Of a stretch of DNA of 64,000 nucleotides, positions 33,671 through 42,964 are shown one piece after another. Origin of the DNA: Rhodoblastus sp963828185 (lineage in GTDB: Bacteria > Pseudomonadota > Alphaproteobacteria > Rhizobiales > Beijerinckiaceae); the NCBI GenBank assembly GCA_963828185.1, contig CAWHDV010000006.1, forward strand, positions 11,868 through 75,867. Direction: 5' to 3'. The translations under genes were made by a program, and so were the position numbers. Every line of letters starts with the position of its first letter. Position 1 is the first letter of the stretch. A model generated the notes under the pieces. That model was not told where the DNA came from, did not search any database, and saw only the letters and a program-made list of their open reading frames with translations.

Positions 33671-34576
33671 ATGCGCCTGATCGTCACCGGCACGCAAGGA
33701 CAGGTCGCCCGCGCCCTCCTCGAACGCGGAGCGGCGGAAAAAATCAACATTGTCGCCGTCGGGCGCCCCGAGCTCGATCTCGCCGATCCCCCAAGCGTCG
33801 AGCGGGCGCTGGCCCAAGTCGCAGGCGGCATGATCGAAGGCGACGTGATCGTCAACGCCGCCGCCTATACGGCGGTGGACAAGGCCGAATCCGAAGAGGC
33901 GCTGGCGTCGCGCGTCAACGGCGAAGGCGCGGGCGCGGTGGCGCGCGCCGCCGCCGCGCGCGGCCTGCCGCTGCTCCATCTTTCCACCGATTATGTCTTT
34001 GACGGATCGGCGGAGCGTCCCTATCGCGAAGACGACGCCGTCGGCCCGGTCAGCGCCTACGGGCGCTCCAAGCTCGCGGGCGAACAGGCGGTCATGGCCT
34101 CCGGCGCCCGCGCGGCGATCTTTCGCACCGCCTGGGTCTATTCCCCCTTTGGCGCGAATTTCGTGAAAACCATGCTGCGCCTTGGCGAGACCCGTGACGA
34201 GCTGTCGGTGGTCGCCGACCAGCTGGGCGCGCCGACATCCGCGCTCGACATCGCCGACGCGCTCATCGCCATCGCGAAAAAGCTGCGCGCCGAGCCAGAA
34301 AACGCCGACCTGTCCGGCCTGTTCCACCTGACGGGCGCGGGCGAGGCGACATGGGCGGAATTCGCGCAAGAGATTTTTGCCGAGGCCGCGCGGCATGGCC
34401 GCAAGCCAGTCGCCGTCCGGCCGATCGCGACCAAGGATTACCCGACCCCGGCGCGCCGGCCAGCAAATTCCCGCCTCTCCAACGAGAAACTCGCGCGCGC
34501 CTTCGGCGTCGCGCTGCCGGACTGGCGCCTTTCCACCCGCGCCTGCGTCGCGCGGCTCCTGCAACATTCTGAGTGA
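33671..34576 (+). CDS. rfbD: dTDP-4-dehydrorhamnose reductase
   Basis: RfbD (RmlD) reduces the keto intermediate to dTDP-L-rhamnose with NAD(P)H, the last step. The 301-residue protein has MRLIVTGTQGQVARALL, INAAAYTAVD-like VNAAAYTAVDKAESE, LSTDYVFDGS and the YGRSKLAGE YxxxK motif. It starts 8 bases after rfbC and ends 13 bases before rfbA, so the operon is tightly packed. Confidence 0.95.
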   Translation: MRLIVTGTQGQVARALLERGAAEKINIVAVGRPELDLADPPSVERALAQVAGGMIEGDVIVNAAAYTAVDKAESEEALASRVNGEGAGAVARAAAARGLPLLHLSTDYVFDGSAERPYREDDAVGPVSAYGRSKLAGEQAVMASGARAAIFRTAWVYSPFGANFVKTMLRLGETRDELSVVADQLGAPTSALDIADALIAIAKKLRAEPENADLSGLFHLTGAGEATWAEFAQEIFAEAARHGRKPVAVRPIATKDYPTPARRPANSRLSNEKLARAFGVALPDWRLSTRACVARLLQHSE

Positions 34577-34589
34577 AACGGATTTTTCG

Positions 34590-35465
34590 ATGAAGGGCAT
34601 CATTCTCGCCGGCGGCAGCGGCACGCGTCTGCATCCGATGACTCAGGTCATCTCCAAGCAGCTTCTGCCGATCTACGACAAGCCAATGATCTATTATCCG
34701 CTGACGACGCTGATGCTCGCCGGCATCCGCCAGGTGCTGATCATTTCGACGCCGCAGGACCTGCCCCTGTTCCAGCGCCTGCTCGGCAATGGCGAGCAAT
34801 GGGGCGTCGAGCTGTCCTATGCCGAACAGCCGCGGCCCGAAGGGCTGGCGCAGGCTTTCCACATCGGCGCGGATTTCGTCGCCGGCGGCAAATCCGCGCT
34901 CGTTCTCGGCGACAACCTGTTTTACGGCCACGGCCTGTCGGACAATCTGCGCAACGCCGCCTCGATGAGCAAGGGCGCGACGGTTTTCGCGTACAATGTG
35001 CTTGATCCCGAACGTTACGGCGTCGTCGCCTTCGATGAGAACGGCCGCGCGACCTCGATCGAGGAAAAGCCCCGGGCGCCGAAATCGAACTGGGCGGTGA
35101 CCGGGCTCTATTTCTACGACGAAAAAGTCGTCGATCTCGCCGCCAACCTGAAACCCTCGCCGCGCGGCGAACTCGAGATCACCGACCTCAATCTGGAATA
35201 TCTGCGGCGCGGCGAATTGCAGGTGGAGAAATTGGGCCGCGGTTTCGCCTGGCTCGACACGGGCACGCCGGACTCGCTGCTCGAGGCGGCGGAATTCATG
35301 CGCACGCTGGAAAAGCGCACCGGCTTCCGCGTCGCCTGCCCTGAGGAAATCGCCTTCACCTCGGGCTGGATTTCCGAAAGCCAGCTGATGGCCCTCGCCG
35401 AGCCGCTGAAGAAAAGCGGGTATGGCGCCTATCTGAAGAGCCTGATGGCGTCGGCGGGCGTTTGA
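34590..35465 (+). CDS. rfbA: Glucose-1-phosphate thymidylyltransferase
   Basis: RfbA (RmlA) makes dTDP-glucose from dTTP and glucose-1-phosphate and is feedback-regulated by dTDP-rhamnose. The 291-residue protein has the nucleotidyltransferase signature GIILAGGSGTRLHPMT, then SKQLLPIYDKPMIYYPL, LVLGDNLFYGHG and SIEEKPRAPKSNWAVTGLY. With rfbB-C-D it completes the pathway within one operon. It lies 139 bases before the large glycosyltransferase gene. Confidence 0.96.
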   Translation: MKGIILAGGSGTRLHPMTQVISKQLLPIYDKPMIYYPLTTLMLAGIRQVLIISTPQDLPLFQRLLGNGEQWGVELSYAEQPRPEGLAQAFHIGADFVAGGKSALVLGDNLFYGHGLSDNLRNAASMSKGATVFAYNVLDPERYGVVAFDENGRATSIEEKPRAPKSNWAVTGLYFYDEKVVDLAANLKPSPRGELEITDLNLEYLRRGELQVEKLGRGFAWLDTGTPDSLLEAAEFMRTLEKRTGFRVACPEEIAFTSGWISESQLMALAEPLKKSGYGAYLKSLMASAGV

Positions 35466-35604
35466 CGCTTGCCGCTCCCACGGTCGCCGCCCTTGAGGAC
35501 CGGGGAGGAAACGTCCTATGGTCATGCGGCCTGAAAGATTGGCTTGCACGGAAAATCGGCCTGCCAGGCCATTTGGCGAATTCACGGCGTCAGAGTAAAA
35601 CGCG

Positions 35605-38600
35605 ATGTCTCCCAAGGAAACGCCGGCCGTAATTGCGCAGCAGAAGGCGCAGCTCATGTCAAAGGCCCGTATCCTCGTGGAGACGGGCTTTTTTGACGAA
35701 CGTTTTTACACGGCCAATAATGCGATCCGTCCGGGCGCCGAGCCGTTCGAGCATTTTTTCCTGAAAGGTTATCTCGAAGGCCGTCGTCCCAACGTTGTCT
35801 TCGATCCGCTTTGGTATCTCTCCGCTTATCCGGATGTCGCGGCCTCCGGCATCAACCCGCTGCTTGAATACGCCCTGTTCGGCGAAAAGGCGGGCCGCAA
35901 TCCTTCGCCGCTGTTCGACGCCCAGTGGTACAGGAAGCACTACAAGCTCGAGGCTCCGTCGAGCCCGCTCCTGCATTACCTGCGCAACAGGCCCGGCCCT
36001 TTCAGCCCGGTTCCTGAATTCGACGCGGAATATTATCTCGCCGCCAATGCGGACGTCGCCGTCGCCGGGATTGATCCGTTCGAACATTATCTTGTTCGCG
36101 GTTTCACGGAGGGGAGAAATCCGTCGCCCCGCTTCAACTCAGCCGCCTATTCGCGCCGCTTCCTGAAAAACCAGGCCAACGCCAATCCGCTCGTCCATTA
36201 TCGCGCCAATAAACACCTGCCGGAAATTCGCGCGTTTTTTGACAGCGAGGAGCAGACGTCGTTTCTCGCCGTCAAGAAATTCACCCGGCCAGGCCCGGAT
36301 TTCGCGGAACTGGCGCCCCTGCCCGCAACGACCAGGAAACGCGCGAGAATTCTGGCTTTCTACCTGACGCAGTTCCACGCCATTCCCGAAAACGACCGCT
36401 GGTGGGGAACGGGCTTCACCGAATGGACCAATGTCGCGCGCGGCCAGCCGCGTTTTCGCGATCATTACCAGCCGCGCATTCCGCGCGATCTCGGCTTCTA
36501 CGACCTGGGCGACGTCAATGTGCTGCGCAGGCAGGCGGCGATGGCGCAAGCCGCCGGACTGTCCGGCTTCATTTTCTATTATTATTGGTTTGACGGGCGC
36601 CGGCTGCTGCAAAAGCCGCTCGAGAATTTTCTCGCCACGCCCGACATCGACATGCCCTTCTGCCTGATGTGGGCCAATGAGAACTGGACGCGGCGCTGGG
36701 ACGGGGAGGACCATGAGGTCCTGATCGCGCAGAACCACGACGCCATCGACGACGAACGAATTTGCGCCGATTTCGCCCGCCATTTCCGTGATCCGCGCTA
36801 CATCAGGATCGACGGACGCCCGGTGCTGATGATCTATCGTCCCGGCCTGATCGCCAATCCCGCCGCGACGATCGCCAACTGGCGCCGCATCTTTCGCGAG
36901 ACGTTCAACGAAGATCCCATCCTGACGATGGCGCAATGCTTCAGGGATAACGACCCGCGTCCCTACGGGCTCGACGGCGCGGTCGAGTTCCCCCCGCACA
37001 AGCTCGCGCAGGACATGCCCGGCATCAATGACGCGGTCGAGATGTTCGACGCCGGCTTCGATGGGCAAATCCTGTCCTATGACGACATCGCCGCAGCGTC
37101 CCTCGGCGAGGCGGCGCCTGAATTCCCGCTCATCAAGACCATTTCGCCGGGTTGGGACAATGACGCGCGCCGCCAGGGATCCGGTTTGACAATCCACGGC
37201 TCGACGCCGTCAAAATACGAACGATGGCTGTCGGAACTCGTCGCGCGCGCGGACCGCCATCCGTTCTTCGGGGAGACGCTGGTCTGCGTCAACGCCTGGA
37301 ACGAATGGGCCGAAGGCGCCTATCTCGAACCCGACCTCCATTTCGGCTCGGCCTACCTCAACGCCACCGCGCGCGCAGCGGCGGGCGTGACCCGCAATGG
37401 CGAAAAGCTGCTGCTGGTCGGGCACGACGCCCATCCGCACGGCGCCCAGCTTTTGCTGCTGCATATCGGCCGCAACCTGAAAATCCAGTTCGGGCTCGAT
37501 GTCGAGTTCATCCTGCTCGGTCCGGGACCGCTGACGGAATCCTATCGCGCCATCGCCCCCGTCGCGAGCGTGACCGATCTTCGCCAGTTGACGGCGATCC
37601 TGGCCGAAAAAAAGGCGGAAGGATTTGTCGCGGCGATCGTCAACACCGTCGCCGCCGGCGACGCCGCGCCGGCGCTGCGGCAAGCGGGAATGCGCGCCGT
37701 CCTGCTGGCGCATGAAATGCCGCGGCTGGTGAAGGAGAAAGCGCTTGAAGGCTGCGCGCGGCGCGGAATCGAAAGCGCCGATCTCGTGGTTTTTCCCGCG
37801 GATTGCGTGAAGGACAGTCTTCTCGCCGCCCTGTCGCTGCAAGCCGACGGCAGGATGATTGTCCGTCCGCAGGGCAGTTACAAGAGATTGTCGCGCCATC
37901 CCGAGGGCGCCGCACGCCTCAGGGCGCAGATGGGAATTGGCGACGACGCTCCCCTGGCCCTTGGCGCTGGCTTTGCCGACCTGCGCAAGGGCTTCGATCT
38001 CTTCCTCAACGCCTGGAAGGATTTCCGCGCCAGGAAGCTCGAAGTCCACTTCTGCTGGATCGGCAATGTCGATCCGGCGCTCGGGGAATGGCTGGCGGTC
38101 GAGATCGCGACAGCGAAGCGGACCGGAACCTTCCACATGCCCGGCTTCGTCGCCGATCCCAAGGATTATTATTCCGCCGCGGATGTCTTCGTCCTCTCCT
38201 CTCGCGAAGATCCTTTCCCGACCGTCGCGCTGGAGGCGCTCAGCCTCGGCGTGCCTGTCGTCGCCTTCGCCGACTCAGGCGGCGTTCCCGAACTCCTCGC
38301 CCAAAACTCCCTCGGGCTTGTCGCGCCTTTCGGCGATGTGCGCGCCATGGCCGCGGCGATCGAGCAGGCCTGCGCCTTTGCCGCCGATCCCAAATTCGCC
38401 GAAAGGGCGCAGGATGTCATTGCGACGAAATTCGCCTTCGAGACTTATGCGCAAGACCTGTTCCGCTTCGCCATGCCCGAGACGGCGAAGATTTCCGTCG
38501 TCGTGCCCAATTACAATTATGCGCATTGCCTGAGCGACCGGCTCGACAGCATTTTCGACCAGACTCATCCGGTCTGGGAGATCATCGTCCTCGACGACGC

Positions 38601-39369
38601 CTCGACGGATGCTTCCTTCGACGTCGTTCACGAAAGCGCCCATGCGCGCGAGCGCGATCTCACGCTGATCATCAACGAACGAAACTCCGGATCGGCGTTC
38701 CAGCAATGGGCGCGCGCGGCCGAAGTGGCGACGGGCGATTTCATCTGGATCGCCGAGGCCGACGATCTCGCCGAGCCATCGTTCCTGTCAAGACTGGTCG
38801 AGGCGATGAAAATCGACCCCGACGTCGCTTTCGCCTTTTGCGATTCCCGCTCGATCGACGCGCAAGGCGCGGCGCTTGCCGCCAGCTACAAGTCCTATTA
38901 CGCCACAGTCGAACCGGGCGCGCTCGAGGTCGACCAGACTTGTTCGGGCGAGGACTTCATCGCGAGCCGTCTTTCGGTGAAGAATCTCATCCTGAACGCC
39001 AGCGCCGTGCTCTGGCGGCGCGAGCGTCTCGCCCGCGCGCTCAAGGCGTGCGAAACCGATCTGGCGCAATTCCGCGTTGCCGGCGACTGGCGTCTCTATG
39101 TCCAGTGCCTTTCCGCGCCCGGCGCAAAGGTCGCTTACGTCGCCGAACCGCTCAACAGCCATCGGCGCCATGGCCATAGCGTGACGCATTCGCTCGACGC
39201 GCAACTACACGTCGATGAAATCGCCGCCATGCAGGATCTGGCGCGACGCCTGCAGGTTTTGCCCGAAACCACGCTCGAAAGTCAGACGAGGTATCTGGAC
39301 GAAGTCACGCGGCAATTGCTCGGCCGAGACCAAGCCGCCGAAACGGACGAGCAGCGCGCCCCCGCCTGA
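35605..39369 (+). CDS. Multidomain glycosyltransferase (repeat region + WbsX-like + GT4-like + GT2-like)
   Basis: The 1254-residue protein is a fusion. Residues 1-235 hold about five degenerate repeats of the form FDPLWYLSAYPDVAASGINP, then LLEYALFGEKAGRNPSP. Residues 245-575 are a WbsX-like (GT-WbsX, GH99-related) domain: AFYLTQFHAIPENDRWWGTG, FTEWTNVARGQP and VNAWNEWAEGAYLEPD. Residues 600-955 are a GT4-type domain with the donor-site motif SSREDPFPTVALEALSLG. Residues 960-1200 are a GT2-type domain: VSVVVPNYNY-like ISVVVPNYNYAHCL, VLDDASTD and IAEADDLAEPSF. It probably builds a rhamnose-containing surface polysaccharide using the adjacent rfb products; acceptor and linkages are unknown. 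No membrane helix is evident. Confidence 0.85.
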   Translation: MSPKETPAVIAQQKAQLMSKARILVETGFFDERFYTANNAIRPGAEPFEHFFLKGYLEGRRPNVVFDPLWYLSAYPDVAASGINPLLEYALFGEKAGRNPSPLFDAQWYRKHYKLEAPSSPLLHYLRNRPGPFSPVPEFDAEYYLAANADVAVAGIDPFEHYLVRGFTEGRNPSPRFNSAAYSRRFLKNQANANPLVHYRANKHLPEIRAFFDSEEQTSFLAVKKFTRPGPDFAELAPLPATTRKRARILAFYLTQFHAIPENDRWWGTGFTEWTNVARGQPRFRDHYQPRIPRDLGFYDLGDVNVLRRQAAMAQAAGLSGFIFYYYWFDGRRLLQKPLENFLATPDIDMPFCLMWANENWTRRWDGEDHEVLIAQNHDAIDDERICADFARHFRDPRYIRIDGRPVLMIYRPGLIANPAATIANWRRIFRETFNEDPILTMAQCFRDNDPRPYGLDGAVEFPPHKLAQDMPGINDAVEMFDAGFDGQILSYDDIAAASLGEAAPEFPLIKTISPGWDNDARRQGSGLTIHGSTPSKYERWLSELVARADRHPFFGETLVCVNAWNEWAEGAYLEPDLHFGSAYLNATARAAAGVTRNGEKLLLVGHDAHPHGAQLLLLHIGRNLKIQFGLDVEFILLGPGPLTESYRAIAPVASVTDLRQLTAILAEKKAEGFVAAIVNTVAAGDAAPALRQAGMRAVLLAHEMPRLVKEKALEGCARRGIESADLVVFPADCVKDSLLAALSLQADGRMIVRPQGSYKRLSRHPEGAARLRAQMGIGDDAPLALGAGFADLRKGFDLFLNAWKDFRARKLEVHFCWIGNVDPALGEWLAVEIATAKRTGTFHMPGFVADPKDYYSAADVFVLSSREDPFPTVALEALSLGVPVVAFADSGGVPELLAQNSLGLVAPFGDVRAMAAAIEQACAFAADPKFAERAQDVIATKFAFETYAQDLFRFAMPETAKISVVVPNYNYAHCLSDRLDSIFDQTHPVWEIIVLDDASTDASFDVVHESAHARERDLTLIINERNSGSAFQQWARAAEVATGDFIWIAEADDLAEPSFLSRLVEAMKIDPDVAFAFCDSRSIDAQGAALAASYKSYYATVEPGALEVDQTCSGEDFIASRLSVKNLILNASAVLWRRERLARALKACETDLAQFRVAGDWRLYVQCLSAPGAKVAYVAEPLNSHRRHGHSVTHSLDAQLHVDEIAAMQDLARRLQVLPETTLESQTRYLDEVTRQLLGRDQAAETDEQRAPA

Positions 39370-39448
39370 CGCAGCTTTCGCCGCCTGACGAAACCAAACC
39401 GTGGCCGCCGCGTTGTTTTCGGGTCCGCTCCGGCTGGAGGCCTATGCC

Positions 39449-39673
39449 ATGTACGCGCTCATCCTGATTGGCTATGTCGTTTGGAACGCGGGCGGCGGCG
39501 GCGGTTCGAGCCTGCCGTCGCAACTGATCGTTGGAACCTACAGCAGCGAAAAAATGTGTCACGACGCTTTGCTGGGCTTCGACAAATCCAGATCGTTCCG
39601 GGAAATCACCGACAAGATGAACGATTACAAATGGGGCTTCATCTGCGCGCCGAGCGGACTTGGCGCGAGATGA
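39449..39673 (+). CDS. Small single-pass protein (unknown function)
   Basis: I do not recognise it. The 74-residue product starts YALILIGYVVWNAGGGGGSS, a hydrophobic helix followed by a glycine linker, then a polar domain with two cysteines (SEKMCHDALLGF and WGFICAPSG). The pattern suggests an exported small protein with one disulfide. GGAGG at 39435-39439 is well placed for the ATG at 39449; the frame is open upstream to 39401. It is convergent with the Sel1 protein gene. Confidence 0.5.
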   Translation: MYALILIGYVVWNAGGGGGSSLPSQLIVGTYSSEKMCHDALLGFDKSRSFREITDKMNDYKWGFICAPSGLGAR

Positions 39674-39719
39674 TCAGGCGGCGCCGTTCGGTCTGATCGG
39701 TTCGGCAAGAATATGCGCT

Positions 39720-41609
39720 CTAGCCGTTACGGGCGACTTTGGCCTGCTCGACCAGACGGGCGCCGCGTTCCGGATCGGCCTCGACGCCCATGCCGTTGAT
39801 CAGCATGACGCCGAGATTGTGCGCGGCCAGCACATGGCCGTTCGCCGCCGCCTTCTCGTACCAGACGACGGCTTCCGCCAGATTCTTTTCGACGCCCTTG
39901 CCGGTGCAGTAGAGCACCCCGAGCTGGAATTCCGACGGCGCGTGCCCCTGGGACGCGGCGCGGAAAAGCCATTGCGCCGCTTCCTGCTCCTGCGCCGGTT
40001 CAGTGGATTCCAGCAAGGCCGAGGCGAGTGTGAACAAGGCGCCGATATGTCCGCTTTCCGCCGCCGTCCGGTACCAGCGGATCGCATCCTCGCGGCGCGG
40101 CGTCACATCGTAGGCCCCGGAATAAAGCTGGCCCAGATGCGCGGCGGCATGGGCGCTGCCCTGGCCCGCCGCGTCGAGCAGCAAGCCTTCGGCCTTGTTC
40201 ACGTCGCGGCCGCCTTCCCGGTTTTCAAGGTAAAGCAGCGCGAGCCGCGTCTTGGCGTCCGTATCGCCTCGCTCGATCGCCCGACTCAACCATTTGCGCG
40301 CGCGGGCGTAATCCTTCGGGCCGGCTTCGCCGCTGAGGTATAATTCCGCGATCTTGATCTCGGCTTCCTTCACGCCCAGGCCGGCCGCGGCAAGGAACCA
40401 GCGCAAGGCCTGGACGGCGTCGCGCGCGACGCCCTGCCCGTTGGCGTAGAAGGCGGCGACGTTGAAGGCGGCGGTCGGATGGTGCTGCTCAGCGGCGGCG
40501 AGGAACCAGCGGGCGGCCTCGTCCAGGTTGACATAGCCCATGGCGCCGGTCGCCGCGAGGCGTCCGGCCGCGAATTGCGCCTGCGCGTCGCCCTTTTCGG
40601 CGCTGCGGCAATACCATTCGAAGGCCTCGCGCAGATCAGGCGCAAAATCGCCGCCTCGACTGTACAAATCCGCCAAGGCGCGAATCGACGGCGTATGGCC
40701 CATCTTGCCGGCGCGTCGCAAATAGGTTTCGGCGCGATCGATATTCTTGGGCAGGCCCTGGCCGGACAGATACATAAGCCCCGCAGAATGCAGGGCGTGG
40801 ACGAGGCCGGCGTCGGCGGCCTTCACCATGTAATCGCCGCAGCGTTCCGGATCGGCCGACCGACCAGCACCGGTCGAGTAGATGGTCGCGGTCGCAAGCT
40901 GCGCGCCGGCGTGGCCTTGATCGGCCGCCTTTTGGTACCATTCGGCGCCGAGCGGGAGATTCCGCTCGACGCCCAGTCCGCGGTAATGGATTTCGCCGAG
41001 GCCGAATTGACCGGTCGGTTCGTCGGCGACGGCTGCGCGCGAAAACCAGCGCAATGCGGCCGCATGATCCGGTTCGACGCCCATGGCGCCAAGGTAAAGC
41101 GTGCCGAGCAGGGCGGCGGCTTCGGCGTGGTCACGTTCGGCGGCGCGAGTCAGCCATTCGATGCATTGGCTCGGGTTGACGTCGAGCGATGAACCGTCCG
41201 GGAACAAGGCGCTGACGACGGAATCGGAGAATTCGGGGTGCTCCTGTGCAGTCCGCGCCAGCCACCCCGAGAGGGAATAGTCCTTTCCGCCGTGCAAATA
41301 CAGGCGTCCGAGCCGAAACTGCGCCTCTGTGTGACCGTGCTCGGCCGCGCGGCGATACCAGGCGGCCGCGTCGACCGGGCTGCGATGGACGCCCTCGCCG
41401 CGTTCATAGAGTTCGCCGAGGTAGAGGCCGGCCTGCGGCGCATCGCCCTGGCTGGCGAACAGCCAATAGCGCACGGCCCTGGGAAAGTCGCGGCGCGCAT
41501 AGGCCTTGACGCCCGCGCGCAGCGCCCAGGCGGCCAGCTTCTCCCGGGCAGGTCGAGGCGCGATGCGCGGCAGGGAGCGCAAAGAGGGCAAGCGGCGCAT
41601 GGACGTCAT
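39720..41609 (-). CDS. Sel1-repeat protein coupled to a type I secretion system
   Basis: The 629-residue protein consists almost entirely of Sel1-like TPR repeats of about 36 residues (for example GDAPQAGLYLGELYERGEGV, then HGHTEAQFRLGRLYLHG), about fourteen units, which form a protein-binding superhelix. No signal peptide is apparent; the start is basic (TSMRRLPSLRSLPRIAPRP). The ATG at 41609 overlaps the hlyD-like stop as ATGA, so translation is coupled to the secretion genes. A role as adaptor or regulator of the exporter is inferred from position; a general scaffold role is equally possible. Confidence 0.85.
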   Translation of the reverse strand: MTSMRRLPSLRSLPRIAPRPAREKLAAWALRAGVKAYARRDFPRAVRYWLFASQGDAPQAGLYLGELYERGEGVHRSPVDAAAWYRRAAEHGHTEAQFRLGRLYLHGGKDYSLSGWLARTAQEHPEFSDSVVSALFPDGSSLDVNPSQCIEWLTRAAERDHAEAAALLGTLYLGAMGVEPDHAAALRWFSRAAVADEPTGQFGLGEIHYRGLGVERNLPLGAEWYQKAADQGHAGAQLATATIYSTGAGRSADPERCGDYMVKAADAGLVHALHSAGLMYLSGQGLPKNIDRAETYLRRAGKMGHTPSIRALADLYSRGGDFAPDLREAFEWYCRSAEKGDAQAQFAAGRLAATGAMGYVNLDEAARWFLAAAEQHHPTAAFNVAAFYANGQGVARDAVQALRWFLAAAGLGVKEAEIKIAELYLSGEAGPKDYARARKWLSRAIERGDTDAKTRLALLYLENREGGRDVNKAEGLLLDAAGQGSAHAAAHLGQLYSGAYDVTPRREDAIRWYRTAAESGHIGALFTLASALLESTEPAQEQEAAQWLFRAASQGHAPSEFQLGVLYCTGKGVEKNLAEAVVWYEKAAANGHVLAAHNLGVMLINGMGVEADPERGARLVEQAKVARNG

Positions 41610-42964
41610 GGCTCGCGCATGGCGTCGCCCGCGCCCTGGGCCACGCTGTCCCAGACATAGGACGCGACGGTGCGACGACCGACCTTGATGTCGCCGGTGA
41701 GCGTCATGCCGGGAATCAGGCGGAAATTCGCCGGCACCTTGACGAAATTCATGTGATCGATCTGGATTCGGACGCGATAATAGGGATCGCACGGCTGGCC
41801 CGTGTCGTCGTTGACGACGAAAGCGCCTTCGCTGATCCATTTGACCGAGCCGTCTGCAACGCCATGCTCGGCGACATTGAAAGCGTCGACCTTCAGCGTC
41901 GCCTTGTCGTGGACGCGGATGAACCCGATGTCGCGTGGCGAAATATTGACCTGCGCCTCAACCGGCGCCGAGAGCGGCGTCAAGGTGATCACCTGGTCGC
42001 CGGAATGCAGGATCGATCCGACCGAGAGTTTGGTCACCGTCAACACGATGGCGTCATCCGGCGCCACGATCCGGACCTGTTCCTTGTGCTTTTGCGCCTT
42101 TTCCAGCTGAGCCGCGGCCGTATCGCGCGAGTTCCGCGCGGTGAGCAGTTCCTGGCTGGTCTGGGTCGACCAGTTCTGGATGAAGGCCTCGCGATCGGCG
42201 CGCAACGAATCAAGCATGCGCTGCGACACGATCACGCCATTCTGGGCGGATTCGAGCTGGCGCTCCATCTCGACGCGCGCATCCGCCGAGGTGAGTTGGT
42301 TAAGCAGGGAGCCCGCGCCCGATTTCAGCAATTTGGCGCGCATTTCGTCGACTTGCCTGGCAATGCCGTCTCTTTGCTTGTAGCGCGCCTGATCATTCTG
42401 ACCCTGCTGAATTGTCGCCGACGTTTGCTTGATTTTCTCGTCGCAGCTGTTGAGCTGGGCCTTGTATTGCCCGTTTCGCTCCTGATAGAGCCTGCTTTGC
42501 AGGGCGACGTATTTTTGCGCCGACGCGCCGGCGTCTTGCGGGAAAACAGGCGCGTGGCCTTGCAACTCGCCGTCCGCCCGCGCGATCTGCGCGTCGAGGC
42601 TGGCGATCTGGTCGACCAGTTGCTGCACGTCGGCGGTGGTGAAAGTCGGGTCGATCGTCGCCAGGACCTGGCCCTTCACGACGCGGTCGCCTTCCTTGAC
42701 GTCGATGCTCTTGATGATCGAATTGTCGTCCAGCGCCTGGAAGACGCTGGACTTGACCGTCGGCACGATCTTGCCCGACTGGCTGGCGACGATGCGGTCG
42801 ACCTTCGCGAACATGCTGATGACGATAGCGAGGAGAATGCCGATGGCCAGGACATGGACCGTCATCCGGACGGAATAAGGCTCGTCCGCCTCGCGAATGG
42901 TGGCGATTTCCGACTGGAAGCGGCGGACGGTCGCCAGATCGGCGGTTTCGGCCTCAGGAGGCAT
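41606..42964 (-). CDS. HlyD-family periplasmic adaptor of type I secretion
   Basis: HlyD-type adaptors link the inner-membrane ABC exporter to an outer-membrane TolC channel. The 452-residue protein has one N-terminal membrane helix (VHVLAIGILLAIVISMFA), then a split lipoyl domain (SIDVKEGDRVVKGQVLATID and VRIVAPDDAIVLTVTKLSVG) around a long coiled-coil hairpin. The C-terminal beta-barrel includes PRDIGFIRVHDKATLKVDAF, and the membrane-proximal end LIPGMTLTGDIKVGRRTV is typical. Its start overlaps the ABC gene end by 11 bases. No tolC-like gene is in the window. Confidence 0.9.
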   Translation of the reverse strand: MPPEAETADLATVRRFQSEIATIREADEPYSVRMTVHVLAIGILLAIVISMFAKVDRIVASQSGKIVPTVKSSVFQALDDNSIIKSIDVKEGDRVVKGQVLATIDPTFTTADVQQLVDQIASLDAQIARADGELQGHAPVFPQDAGASAQKYVALQSRLYQERNGQYKAQLNSCDEKIKQTSATIQQGQNDQARYKQRDGIARQVDEMRAKLLKSGAGSLLNQLTSADARVEMERQLESAQNGVIVSQRMLDSLRADREAFIQNWSTQTSQELLTARNSRDTAAAQLEKAQKHKEQVRIVAPDDAIVLTVTKLSVGSILHSGDQVITLTPLSAPVEAQVNISPRDIGFIRVHDKATLKVDAFNVAEHGVADGSVKWISEGAFVVNDDTGQPCDPYYRVRIQIDHMNFVKVPANFRLIPGMTLTGDIKVGRRTVASYVWDSVAQGAGDAMREP

